64,000 nucleotides of DNA from Streptomyces klenkii (GTDB taxonomy: Bacteria; Actinomycetota; Actinomycetes; Streptomycetales; Streptomycetaceae). Of the stretch, positions 25,898 through 34,264 are shown one piece after another (the stretch's first letter is position 1; each line of letters starts with the position of its first letter). The DNA lies in contig NZ_RBAM01000010.1 in assembly GCF_003626645.1 (NCBI RefSeq), positions 186,001 through 250,000 of the forward strand, in the 5' to 3' direction. The position numbers and the translations under genes were made by a program. The notes beneath the pieces are model-generated. The model did not search any database, was not told the DNA's origin, and was given only the letters and a program-made list of their open reading frames with translations.

Positions 25898-26030
25898 TCC
25901 ACGGGGCGAAGGGTAAGAAATTCGTCGGCTTGCGGCCGTCTCCTGGCGCCGGACCGGGTCTATGCTGCTGGGTGGACGTCCCGGACCCCGACGGCATGCT
26001 GTTTCTTGCCACACGGTGCCTGCGCCTGTA

Positions 26031-26055
26031 GTGAAGGGACTGTTCATCCCTTCAC
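26031..26055. promoter_or_regulatory. Perfect 9-bp inverted repeat upstream of the STAS gene
   Basis: GTGAAGGGA (26031-26039), seven bases, TCCCTTCAC (26047-26055), followed by TTAAG, within the roughly 340-bp leader of the STAS gene. It could be an operator or a leader hairpin; no poly-U follows. Confidence 0.5.
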
Positions 26056-26240
26056 TTAAGGTATCCCGCAGGGAATCAGACGCGGCGGCCGTGCTGGGAC
26101 CTCGGCCCTGGAACTCGGGCCGCTTGACCAGTGGTTCGCCTGCTTACCCGAAATTCACGAACCGGGAGCACAGCAGGAAGTGCCGAAGCCCGGCACCGCC
26201 CCCTGGCGCTGCCCCGGCCTGTCTCCTGAACCGAGGCGCT

Positions 26241-26693
26241 ATGCCCGCCCTTGAGATGTTGAACGTCTACCGGCACGACAGGAGGAATCAGGCGCTGATC
26301 ACCTTGGCCGGTGAGATCGACCAGGTCTCGGCGCCTCTGGTGAGTGCGGCGCTCGAGCGGTGCCTGCGCGAGGGGATCCACACCATCGACGTCGATCTCA
26401 CCCCCGTCACCTTCTGCGACTGCAGCGGCCTCAACGCCTTCCTCCGCGCCTTGCACCACACCGTCGCGGCCGGAGGGTCCCTGCGCCTGCACTACCCGCC
26501 TCCCACGCTGACCCGGATCCTCGCCCTCACCGGCACCGGCCCTCTGCTCCTCGGCCCGCCGGCCGCCCCTGCGGGTTCCCTCCTGCCGGAACGCCTGACC
26601 GGAAATCTCCCGGCGTCACAGCCTTCCCCCGTGCACGGGGCCGTCGGACGAGCGAATGCCCTGGTGCCCGCTGTCTCGGGCCGTGTGCTGTGA
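26241..26693 (+). CDS. STAS-domain protein (anti-sigma factor antagonist-like)
   Basis: 150 residues. The STAS fold is at 1-100 with LITLAGEIDQVSAPLVSAAL and the phosphorylatable region VTFCDCSGLNAFLRAL, where the usual D-S-S/T-G reads D-C-S-G. Such proteins bind anti-sigma kinases and release stress sigma factors. A Pro/Ala-rich tail follows. The start at 26241 has an AGGCGCT spacer; the longer reading from 25962 crosses the inverted repeat and is unlikely. It lies just before a CsbD stress island, which fits a SigB-like network. Confidence 0.82.
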   Translation: MPALEMLNVYRHDRRNQALITLAGEIDQVSAPLVSAALERCLREGIHTIDVDLTPVTFCDCSGLNAFLRALHHTVAAGGSLRLHYPPPTLTRILALTGTGPLLLGPPAAPAGSLLPERLTGNLPASQPSPVHGAVGRANALVPAVSGRVL

Positions 26694-27085
26694 CGGCCCG
26701 CTCTACGGCTGCTCACCAGCCATCAGGCGTCCCTCGGTGCCGCCCTGGTGGATCAGGCCGGCTGGCCCCCTTGGTCCTCCTCGCGACCACCACGGGCATG
26801 TCCTGGTGGGAGGGCCACGCCCTGCCACCGGCCAACCCGTCGGAGACTGCCGCCGAAGGGGCCTCACGAACCCCGCCGGCCCCGCCCCGGCCCCGTAGCC
26901 GGAACCGGAACCGGAACGCGCCAGTATCGCCGACTCGTTGACAGGCAGTGGCACCAGGCGTTGACTGAACATCACGGCGTAGGGCTACGACGCTCCGGCA
27001 TCCTCCGGGCGGCGCCCCCGTCCAGCTTCGCCCGGACCACGCGGAGCTCAGGGAATCCTCCCTGGCCCCATCTGGAGGCCCGGCC
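26694..27085. other. Intergenic, nothing clear
   Basis: Several overlapping open readings on both strands but none with recognisable motifs. GTTGACTGAACATC near 26958 could be part of a promoter for the following small genes. Confidence 0.25.
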
Positions 27086-27262
27086 ATGATCATTTTGATC
27101 ATCCTTCTCCTGCTGGCCCTGGTTCTGCTCGGGTTCGGCTTCGCCATGCACCTGCTGTGGATCGCCGCAGCCGTGGTGCTGATCGTCTGGATCCTGGGTT
27201 TTGCCCGCCACCGTCGTGGCCGCAACAGCAGCGGACGCCGGTACGCCGGGAACCGCCGGTAA
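27086..27262 (+). CDS. 58-residue hydrophobic protein, DUF5670/lmo0937-like
   Basis: Two membrane segments (MIILIILLLLALVLLGFGF, and LWIAAAVVLIVWILGFA) are followed by a basic tail (RHRRGRNSSGRRYAGNRR). This is the layout of the tiny DUF5670-type proteins common in Streptomyces and Gram-positive stress regulons. A TGGAGG at 27072-27077 precedes the ATG at 27086. It is immediately upstream of csbD, as often seen. Confidence 0.75.
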   Translation: MIILIILLLLALVLLGFGFAMHLLWIAAAVVLIVWILGFARHRRGRNSSGRRYAGNRR

Positions 27263-27372
27263 ATCCACACCAGGCCCGCCCTCCTATGGGAAGAGCCGGC
27301 TGCACAGAGAGCACACGCGCGGGAGCCGAGCTCTACCGGGAGCCGAGCCCTACCGATGAGAGAAGGCCCACT

Positions 27373-27546
27373 ATGAGCTTCGCGAAGAAGTTCAGGGACA
27401 TGAAGCAGGTCCTCCACGGCAGGATCAAGCAAAACCTTGGCCGAGCCACCGGCAACAAGCGCCTGCGGACCGAAGGAAAAACAGACCAGGTCGCAGGCAA
27501 CCTGAAGCAGTCCGGCGAGAAGGCCAAGGACGCCTTCAAGCACTGA
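27373..27546 (+). CDS. csbD: CsbD-family stress protein
   Basis: 57 residues with the CsbD pattern: KQVLHGRIKQNLGRATGNKR, then GNLKQSGEKAKDAFKH. Charged, helical, no membrane segment. CsbD proteins are SigB-dependent general stress proteins of unknown biochemistry. ATG at 27373 after GAGAGAAGG. Confidence 0.88.
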   Translation: MSFAKKFRDMKQVLHGRIKQNLGRATGNKRLRTEGKTDQVAGNLKQSGEKAKDAFKH

Positions 27547-27836
27547 CCCCTTACGCCCCGGGTGGTGTCCACTTGAGTGGGCGCCGCTCGGCAGGCACAG
27601 GTGAGGTACGAACGCTCAGGGGCGGACAGGAACCGGCAGGAGGCGCTGAAACGATGCCTCGGCCACGCGCAAAGAGCGCGCCCTTCACGGTGGACTGTCG
27701 GGATCCTTCTCGGTAGGCGTGGGCTCGGGCGGCAACCTGTGGCCAGGCCCGGCTTGCCTCGTGCGCCCGGTTTCGGACCTGTGGGCAGGGGCAGCCGAAG
27801 TGCAGGGGGCCCACTCGGCTACGAGCGGAGGACCCA

Positions 27837-28388
27837 ATGTCCCTCATCGTCATCATCATTGCCGTCGTGCTGGTGCTGCTCGCGTGTGCGGTGGCAGCGT
27901 GGATGGTCACGGCACGCCGCCGGAAACTGCGGGAGCGGTTCGGCCCGGAGTACGAGCGGGCCGTGGAAGGCAAGGACAGCCGCCGGGCCGGGGAACGTGA
28001 GCTGCGCGAGCGCGAAGAACGCCATGACGCGCTGGACATCAAACCGCTGCCGGCACCGCTCCGGGACCACTATGCCCAGGAGTGGACCCGGGTGCAGGAG
28101 CGGTTCGTGGACAGGCCCGAGGAGGCCGTCCATGAGGCGGACCGGCTCGTGACCACTCTCATGGGCGAGCGCGGTTATCCGACCGAAGGGTACGAGCAGC
28201 AGCTCAAAGACCTTTCGGTCGATCACGGGCGCACTCTGGAGCACTACCGCGCCGCCCACGCGGTCAACGGCCGCAGCAGCAGCCGTCAGGCGACCACGGA
28301 GGAGCTGCGGGGCGCGATGGTGCACTACCGCGCGCTGTTCGAAGAACTGCTCCACAACGGCGACCGGCCGCGCGAGAACCAGGGATGA
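27837..28388 (+). CDS. Membrane-anchored helical protein, paralogue of the next gene
   Basis: 183 residues. One N-terminal membrane helix (LIVIIIAVVLVLLACAVAAW) precedes a charged helical domain. The domain core (EWTRVQERFVDRPEEAVHEA, later RGAMVHYRALFEELL) matches the core of the protein at 28469 (RWRKIQSNFVDDPQDAVNAA, later RVALQRYRSFFNRLL). The two are therefore tandem paralogues, one tethered and one soluble. Function unknown; the location beside csbD suggests an envelope stress role. Confidence 0.75.
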   Translation: MSLIVIIIAVVLVLLACAVAAWMVTARRRKLRERFGPEYERAVEGKDSRRAGERELREREERHDALDIKPLPAPLRDHYAQEWTRVQERFVDRPEEAVHEADRLVTTLMGERGYPTEGYEQQLKDLSVDHGRTLEHYRAAHAVNGRSSSRQATTEELRGAMVHYRALFEELLHNGDRPRENQG

Positions 28389-28468
28389 GCCCGCCACCAG
28401 CGACTTGAGCGCGACAAGCGGGCCCAGCCGGCACCCGGCCGGAACACGTGACGGACGGAAGTGAAGAG

Positions 28469-28987
28469 ATGCGTAACCAAGAGACACCCCGGCCGGACGA
28501 GGGCACTCTGTCCACGGACGACCTGGCCGCCACCCGGCAGGGCACCGGAGACGAGGCGCCGGGCTCGCCGAGCGCCCCACCGGAGTTCCCCGGGGAGGCC
28601 ACCACCATCGACCGGGAGGCTGGGAAGGCCCGGGAGACCCGGGAGACCCGGGAGACCCGGGAGGAAGACGGCGGCCGGGCATCCACCGGTGAACGCCGGG
28701 GAGCGGAACTGGCCGAGGAGAACGAGCCCCTGCTCGGAGACGGACAGGAGGAATTCCGCGCCCGCTGGCGGAAGATCCAGAGCAACTTCGTCGACGACCC
28801 CCAGGACGCCGTCAACGCGGCTGACCAGCTGGTCGCCGAGACGATGCAGGCGCTGGCCACGACCTTCTCCGATCACAAACGAGGTCTTGAGGGCCAATGG
28901 CATCGCGGCGAGGAGGTGGCAACCGAGGACCTGCGCGTCGCGCTCCAGCGATACCGCTCGTTCTTCAACCGCCTGCTCAGCACCTGA
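28469..28987 (+). CDS. Soluble helical protein, paralogue of the previous gene
   Basis: 172 residues from ATG 28469, preceded by GGAAGTGAAGAG; a GTG at 28448 is in frame. The first 75 residues are disordered and acidic and contain a RET tripeptide repeat (ARETRETRETREE) encoded by a 9-bp tandem repeat near 28630-28660. The C-terminal 90 residues carry the shared helical domain described for the gene at 27837. No family name known to me. Confidence 0.7.
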   Translation: MRNQETPRPDEGTLSTDDLAATRQGTGDEAPGSPSAPPEFPGEATTIDREAGKARETRETRETREEDGGRASTGERRGAELAEENEPLLGDGQEEFRARWRKIQSNFVDDPQDAVNAADQLVAETMQALATTFSDHKRGLEGQWHRGEEVATEDLRVALQRYRSFFNRLLST

Positions 28988-29114
28988 CCAACCCCGCGCC
29001 GCCACGCCCAGAGACCACCGACCGGCCCGAAGCGGTCAAAGGCGGCGCCAAGAAGACCGCCGGCCGCCTCACGCCGGGCTTCACGCGCGGGGTGGGGAAA
29101 CGTGTAGGCCTGGT

Positions 29115-29405
29115 GGAGCTGACCAGCCGACCGGCCCGTTCCCGGTGCCAGGGCAGAGACTCGGGGGCGTTGTCGGGGTCGCTGTCAGCTCTGTGACGGC
29201 GTCTGAGCCGCCTGTGCGCGACAGGAAGGTCCGCTGTCAGGCGACACACACCTTGAGCGGCACGCCGATGGCGGCCCGGTAACCGTCGCGGTCGGCCGCG
29301 TCTTCAGCCACCCGGGCCGCCCCGACCACTCCTGGCCAGGACGAGCCGCCGTGCACCAGCGTCGAGGTAGTTGGCGGTCAGGGTGCGCAGGGTGGCGGAG
29401 GAGGA
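29115..29405 (-). pseudogene. Decayed paralogue of the P-loop kinase gene at 33534
   Basis: The minus-strand pieces LRTLTANYLDAGARRLVLA, DGYRAAIGVPLK and, after a frameshift near 29247, CRLTADLPVAHRRLRRRH and ESLPWHRERAGRL match the intact protein at 33534 (LRALTANYLDAGVRRLVLA, DGYQAAIGMPLT, CRLTADLPVVHSRLRSRH, ESLPWHLERAGQL) almost residue for residue. The P-loop half is absent and the tail runs into unrelated sequence. The rest of the gap 28988-29579 shows nothing else. Confidence 0.8.
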
Positions 29406-29579
29406 GGCGTCCGGCCCGGCCGACACCCTGATGGAATTGCTGAACTTCATCGGTGCACCGCATCAATGCCACCGCACGTGGCCGCCCGCGTCCCGCTCCC
29501 GGGGCGCGAACGCTTTTGCGGGACGGTTACAAGAAGGGGAGGGGGCCGCGGAGGGCGTGGCCCGTGGAAGGGGAGGTCC

Positions 29580-30140
29580 GTGGCGACGGACGAGGAACTG
29601 CTGGCGCGCTCGGGAACCGACGCGTCGGCCTTCGAACCGCTCGTGGAGCGCCATTCGAGGGCGTTGCACGGATATTTCGCGCGCCGGGCGCCCGGCGCGG
29701 CGGACGATCTGCTGGCCGAGGCGTGGCTACGGGCCTACGCGGGGCGCGGCACCTACGACGCGGCCCGCGGGCCGGTCCGGGCGTGGCTCTTCGGCGTGGC
29801 CCGCAATGTGCTGGCCGCGCACTGGCGCGGGCAGGAACGGCCCGCGGCCGCCGCCGCGCTCGCCGGCGAGGCGAGCAGCGACCCGTGGCACGCCGTCGAC
29901 CGGAGGCTGGACGCGGCGGCGGTCGCGCCGCTGATGCGCCGGACCCTGGCGGAGCCGCCGGCCGTGGAGCGGGAGCTGCTGCTCCTGATCGCGTGGGAGC
30001 AGCTCAGCCCCACCGAGGCCGCGGCCGTCGTCGGTGTTCCCGCGGGCACGGCCAGGTCCCGGCTGCACCGGGCGCGCACCCGGCTGCGCGCGGCGCTCGG
30101 CTCCTCCGCCCCGCTTTCCCTGACAGGAGATCTCGCATGA
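29580..30140 (+). CDS. ECF-family RNA polymerase sigma factor
   Basis: 186 residues. Region 2 is at about 20-80 (FEPLVERHSRALHGYFARRA, RAWLFGVARNVLAAHWR) and region 4 at about 120-175 (LLLIAWEQLSPTEAAAVVGV, GTARSRLHRARTRLRAAL). The GTG at 29580 follows AAGGGGAGG. It overlaps the next gene by ATGA. Pairing of this sigma type with a CU044_5270-family protein is a common actinobacterial unit in which the partner is thought to act as membrane anti-sigma. Confidence 0.9.
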   Translation: MATDEELLARSGTDASAFEPLVERHSRALHGYFARRAPGAADDLLAEAWLRAYAGRGTYDAARGPVRAWLFGVARNVLAAHWRGQERPAAAAALAGEASSDPWHAVDRRLDAAAVAPLMRRTLAEPPAVERELLLLIAWEQLSPTEAAAVVGVPAGTARSRLHRARTRLRAALGSSAPLSLTGDLA

Positions 30141-31120
30141 CCGGGCAGCAGGACATGAACGACGGGGACCTCCTCGACTTTCCCGGTGCCGGGCGGTTGA
30201 GGGCCGCGGGGAAGGTCACGCCGCCCTCGGCGGACGCCGTGGCCGCGGCGCTGGCCGCGGTGCGGTCGGCGGCGGCCGGCCGGGCGGAGGGGGACGGGCC
30301 GACCGTCGAGCTGGAGCTCGAACGGGATCCGGTGACCGCGGTCGCCCCGGTACGGACGTGGCGGCGGCGCCTTCCCGTGCTCGTCTCGGCGGCGGCGGTC
30401 GTGGCGATTGCGCTGGGCATCGCGTTCCAGCCCTGGTCGGACTCCTCGGACGTGCAGAGCTCTCCGGCGGCGGAGCGGACGGAAACGGCACCGTACTGGA
30501 AGGTGCGGACCCTGGAGTGGATGCGGAGCAGCGACGAGACCCAGCGGACGGACGGAGCGTACAAGACCGTCTGGCTGAGCCGGAGCGGCACGCGCGAGCA
30601 GCCCGCCAACGGTCTGGTCCAGGACTACTCCCGGGAGGACACGGGAGGGACGGCCTACGTGATCTGCGGCAAACCGGTCTTGTGGGACGACCTCAAGAAG
30701 CTGCCCACCGACCCGGCGGCGCTGCGAGCCCGGCTCGTAGGAAAGGCCACCGGGGAGGGGGTCGCAGAGGATCTCTACAACGGCATCGAGGACCTGCTCA
30801 CCCAGTCACCCGCCGAACCGCGGCTGCGGGCCGCACTGTTCGAGATCCTCACCGGGATTCCCGGGGCGCGGGTGACGGAACGGGTCAAGGACAGCACCGG
30901 GCGCTCCGGCACGGCCGTCGACCTGGACGCCGATACCTGGCGCCTGCGACTGATCATCGACACCGGGACGTTCCATGTGCTGGAGTCCGTGGACACGGCG
31001 CGGAACGACGGCCTGTCCTGGGGAAAGCAGAAGCTCCGGGCCGGGGACCTCATCCAGCGCACCACCTACCTCTCCGTCGGGCCCGCCTGGGAGGCACCGA
31101 AGCCGTCCAAGCGGACCTAG
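30137..31120 (+). CDS. CU044_5270-family membrane protein, sigma partner
   Basis: 327 residues. About 75 cytoplasmic N-terminal residues precede one membrane helix at about 78-95 (RLPVLVSAAAVVAIALGIAF) and a roughly 230-residue external domain (YWKVRTLEWMRSS, LLTQSPAEPRLRAALFEIL, TGRSGTAVDLDADTWRLRL). This is the layout of CU044_5270 proteins always encoded with an ECF factor. ATGA overlap with the sigma gene shows coupling. Predicted role: signal-responsive anti-sigma factor (inference). Confidence 0.85.
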   Translation: MTGQQDMNDGDLLDFPGAGRLRAAGKVTPPSADAVAAALAAVRSAAAGRAEGDGPTVELELERDPVTAVAPVRTWRRRLPVLVSAAAVVAIALGIAFQPWSDSSDVQSSPAAERTETAPYWKVRTLEWMRSSDETQRTDGAYKTVWLSRSGTREQPANGLVQDYSREDTGGTAYVICGKPVLWDDLKKLPTDPAALRARLVGKATGEGVAEDLYNGIEDLLTQSPAEPRLRAALFEILTGIPGARVTERVKDSTGRSGTAVDLDADTWRLRLIIDTGTFHVLESVDTARNDGLSWGKQKLRAGDLIQRTTYLSVGPAWEAPKPSKRT

Positions 31121-31395
31121 CGGTGCCCGACGGGTCGGTGATCGGTGAGAATCTGGTCCTGATGCGGTAGTACCAGGTCTTCCCAGGCCGCTTCGGCGCC
31201 TGCACGGGCGGTGTCGTCGTAGAGCCCCGCCTGGGTGAGTCTCAGTCGCGTCCCTGCCGCGTACGGGGGTGAGTTCGACGGTAACCACCGTCTCCGCCCC
31301 CTGCTGTGCCTCCCCGGCCGGTGGCCCACGTCATTTCGACCAGCCGTTCAGGATCCAGCCGCAGGAAGCGGCCGTAGTGCGGGTGCCGGGCCTAC
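31117..31395 (-). pseudogene. Remnant of an SRPBCC/AHSA1-type protein
   Basis: Minus-strand pieces in three frames follow the order of the family: RHPHYGRFLRLDPERLVEMT with WATGRGGTAGG; then ETVVTVELTP; then AAGTRLRLTQAGLYDDTARA with EAAWEDL. Two frameshifts are near 31290 and 31255, and the N-terminal third is missing. The stop at 31117 touches the end of the convergent CU044_5270 gene. Confidence 0.7.
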
Positions 31396-31542
31396 CTCGC
31401 CGCCTGCCAGGACGAGGAGTAGTGCAGGGCCGGAGCACTGCCCTTTACCAGTGCGCTGCGGCTTGCCCCGGCCGACGGCAGATGATGATCTGTGCAGGTC
31501 AAAGCGGCCTGCGGGCCTGCGAGCCCATAGGGGGATGCGGAA

Positions 31543-32430
31543 ATGGTCGAGGTTGGGCGCGATGGGGCCTTCAACGTCAACAGCGTCGGGATGGATCATT
31601 TGCCGTTCCCGCTGAGTTTCAGCGTTTGTGAAGCCGGCCGGTCGTGGCAGATCAGTGCTTCGGCGGCCCGAGCCAGCGAGTTGATCGATGTGCTCTCGCG
31701 CTCGGCGAACGACACGGTCCTCGTCGTGGACCTTGCGACGAACAGCTTCCTGGACGAGGACTTTCAGCAGTGGCGGCCGTCGTTGATCGCTGCTGAACAG
31801 GGGATCGACTTCGCCCTTCACTCGCTCGGGGCGTGGGCTTCTGACACCCTGGGACTCGGTGAGGAGATCCTGGTGATGCACCGCGACTGTCTGCCCCGGT
31901 TCCTGGATGGCAGTTGGTCGCCCTACGAGCTGTCCCTGGTCGACGTGCCGATGGTGCCGGCCCCGGACCAGCTTGACGAGATCGCATTGGCCATGGGAAC
32001 GGCCGCCTTCGACGAGCCGGTCCTACCCCACATCGAGGGCTCGCGCTTCTGGTATTCCGGGCATGACGACTGCTACCTGACGGTCGAGTCAACTGATCCC
32101 ACCATGCCCGCATTGATCCTGAGTCGTTTGCTGGCCCTGCTGGCCGGCTCTGCACTCGTCAGCGCCGATGAAACCTCATCAGTGATGATCCCTGAACCGG
32201 ACATCGCAACGACGGACCGGCTGATCCGCGAGAGCCCCCACTGGATCGGAGCCGTTGGGGCCACGTCAGGAACCTTGGTGACCATCCACCTGTCTGCTAT
32301 GCCGCAGCCGTGGCACCTCGGCCAAAAACCGGCCGCGCATGTCGACTACACAGCGACGCTCGACCTGATCCGAGGCACCTGGCAGGTCACCCCCGCCGAC
32401 AAACAGTGCTCTCTGATGAGTGAATGGTGA
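31543..32430 (+). CDS. Hypothetical protein, 295 aa
   Basis: No family recognised. The protein is acidic, soluble and without membrane segments or signal peptide. Notable stretches are ELIDVLSRSANDTVLVVDL, FWYSGHDDCYLTVES and LILSRLLALLAGSALVSADE. The last third is beta-rich. ATG at 31543; ATG at 31591 (MDHLPFPLSF) is a reasonable alternative start. Neighbours are the SRPBCC relic and another single hypothetical gene, so context gives no role. Confidence 0.6.
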   Translation: MVEVGRDGAFNVNSVGMDHLPFPLSFSVCEAGRSWQISASAARASELIDVLSRSANDTVLVVDLATNSFLDEDFQQWRPSLIAAEQGIDFALHSLGAWASDTLGLGEEILVMHRDCLPRFLDGSWSPYELSLVDVPMVPAPDQLDEIALAMGTAAFDEPVLPHIEGSRFWYSGHDDCYLTVESTDPTMPALILSRLLALLAGSALVSADETSSVMIPEPDIATTDRLIRESPHWIGAVGATSGTLVTIHLSAMPQPWHLGQKPAAHVDYTATLDLIRGTWQVTPADKQCSLMSEW

Positions 32431-32459
32431 AGGGTCGGAACACTGCCTCTTCACCAGTA

Positions 32460-32625
32460 AAACTCCGCAAGTGCGAGACCGGGGAGATCCACGAGCACCT
32501 CGCCGAGGCCCGCCGGCCGCTGACCGGCACCATCACCGTCGCCCCGTACACGGCCCTGCACCCCACCGACAAGTGGATCCGGTACGTCATCACCCACCTG
32601 TTGGTCGGCAGGCCTAGCCCAAGAT
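32460..32625 (+). other. Open stretch with coding character, no start
   Basis: The reading CETGEIHEHLAEARRPLTG, then VAPYTALHPTDKWIRYVITH and LLVGRP has strong codon bias and protein-like composition. It has only a short leader from the preceding gene's stop and ends in non-coding-like sequence. It is probably a fragment of an unidentified gene. Confidence 0.35.
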
Positions 32626-32662
32626 TTATCTCAAGGGCATGCCATGCGCCACCACACCTAAC

Positions 32663-33283
32663 ATGGTCGACAATGACCACATGGATGTCACCGAACTGCT
32701 CGAATCGGCTTCCCTCCTGATCCCGGAAGAGATCGCTACCGAAAACGACATCACGGTGCGAGATGTCTGGGACTACCTCGCCCACGACGAGTGGGAAACG
32801 GCGCTGGGGCTGCTGGAGGAGCTCGGGGACGGACATCCGCTGTCGTTGACGTTCTGGGAGCAGCTTGCCAAGGCGGCTGAGGAACTCCGCCTTGAGCGGA
32901 GCACAGCTTGGTGCCACTGGCGGTGCTCCGAGATCCGCAACGGGATGATCCGGGCGGATCTCACGCTCCGTCCAGCCACGGAGGCGCGACGTAAGACACC
33001 ATTCTCCGGTCACGGTGTTCTGCGGCCCATGTGGGACATCGGGAACCTGTCACCCACCGGAGGAACTTCGGTGAGCATCGCCGGGCTCTGGGTCGAGGAC
33101 ATGCCCTTCCTGGAGCCGGGCGGCCGGGCTACTGTCCGCCTCATTCCCCTCACCCCCTCTCACTGGACGCACGTCAAAACCGGCCGGCGAATCAACATGC
33201 ACGAGGACCGGACCGTGGCCGGCACCGCAGTCGTGCTGGAGGTCCACCTCCCTGCCACCGCCATGCCGCGGAAGCCGCAATGA
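32663..33283 (+). CDS. Hypothetical protein with EF-Tu C-terminal-like beta barrel
   Basis: About 206 residues. The N-terminal half is helical (VWDYLAHDEWETALGLLEEL). The C-terminal half (IAGLWVEDMPFLEPGGRATV, RLIPLTPSHWTHVKTG, GTAVVLEVHLP) resembles the last barrel of EF-Tu-like proteins, as seen in a Streptomyces family of unassigned function. No ribosome site is evident; starts at 32639, 32663 and 32681 are all in frame. Role unknown. Confidence 0.6.
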   Translation: MVDNDHMDVTELLESASLLIPEEIATENDITVRDVWDYLAHDEWETALGLLEELGDGHPLSLTFWEQLAKAAEELRLERSTAWCHWRCSEIRNGMIRADLTLRPATEARRKTPFSGHGVLRPMWDIGNLSPTGGTSVSIAGLWVEDMPFLEPGGRATVRLIPLTPSHWTHVKTGRRINMHEDRTVAGTAVVLEVHLPATAMPRKPQ

Positions 33284-33533
33284 TCAGCCGCGTACTCCCC
33301 CACCAGCCCACCGTGACCGCGCCCCAAGACGTACTGGGCCACAGCCTCGGTGCGGCCGGCGCCATTGAAGCCGCCTTGCCAACAGTCACCTACTGTCACC
33401 ACAGCACCCCTGCGCTGAGTCCGGATGCCGAGTCTTCCTCGGGATGGGCGTACGGAAAACCTGGTGCTCGTATCCGTCACCCCGGCCATAATGCGCAGAT
33501 CAGCCGAAGACATAAGACACAGAGCGAGCAGCA

Positions 33534-34088
33534 ATGAACCACCACGACCGTGCGAGCAGGGCAGAGCCGCGTGCGCTGCTGATCACCGGCACCGTCGGCG
33601 TCGGCAAGACCTCGGCCGCCGACCTGCTGGGCGATCTTCTCTCTGGCGCCGGTGTGCCGCACGCGGTCATGGACCTGGACCGCCTCTGCCAGTCGTGGCC
33701 CGCCCCTGAGGACGACCCGTTCAACGCCGGCCTGCTGCTGCGCAACCTGCGCGCCCTGACCGCCAACTACCTCGACGCCGGTGTACGCCGGCTCGTCCTG
33801 GCCGGGGTGGCCGAGAACACGGCCGACCTCGACGGCTACCAGGCCGCTATCGGCATGCCGCTCACGGTGTGCCGCCTGACGGCGGACCTGCCTGTCGTGC
33901 ACAGCCGGCTCAGGAGCCGCCATGAAGCCGACAACGACCCCGAGTCCCTGCCCTGGCACCTGGAACGCGCCGGCCAGCTCCACCAGATCCTCGATCAGGC
34001 CGACATCGCGGACTTCGCCATCGACACCACCCACGTACCGCTCCCTGCCGTTGCCTCCACCATTCTCAAGACCGCTGGTTGGACCTGA
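33534..34088 (+). CDS. P-loop nucleoside/nucleotide-kinase-like protein
   Basis: 184 residues. Walker A ITGTVGVGKTSAAD is at about 17-30, the Walker-B-like acidic segment is VMDLDRLCQSW, and the lid-like Arg-rich part is VHSRLRSRHEAD. Size and layout are those of adenylylsulfate/gluconate/shikimate-type kinases or AAA-like small ATPases; the substrate is unassigned. A broken paralogue lies at 29115-29405 on the other strand. Hairpin terminator at 34206. Confidence 0.75.
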   Translation: MNHHDRASRAEPRALLITGTVGVGKTSAADLLGDLLSGAGVPHAVMDLDRLCQSWPAPEDDPFNAGLLLRNLRALTANYLDAGVRRLVLAGVAENTADLDGYQAAIGMPLTVCRLTADLPVVHSRLRSRHEADNDPESLPWHLERAGQLHQILDQADIADFAIDTTHVPLPAVASTILKTAGWT

Positions 34089-34205
34089 CCCGACGCATGT
34101 CTCGTCGCATGATGTCCGTTTCCTGGTCACCTGAGTCCGAGATGGATGAGCGGGCCGGCTGCATCGCAGGCGTTGCGCCGGCGGCCGTAAGCAGGGGCGC
34201 CGGAT

Positions 34206-34230
34206 GACCCGGCCTCGCTTCGCCGGGGTC
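34206..34230. terminator. Hairpin downstream of the P-loop gene
   Basis: GACCCGGC (34206-34213) and GCCGGGGTC (34222-34230) form a stem with one bulged base. Confidence 0.4.
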
Positions 34231-34264
34231 TGGCCGCGCCGATCGGCGCGTGCTACGAAGAGGC

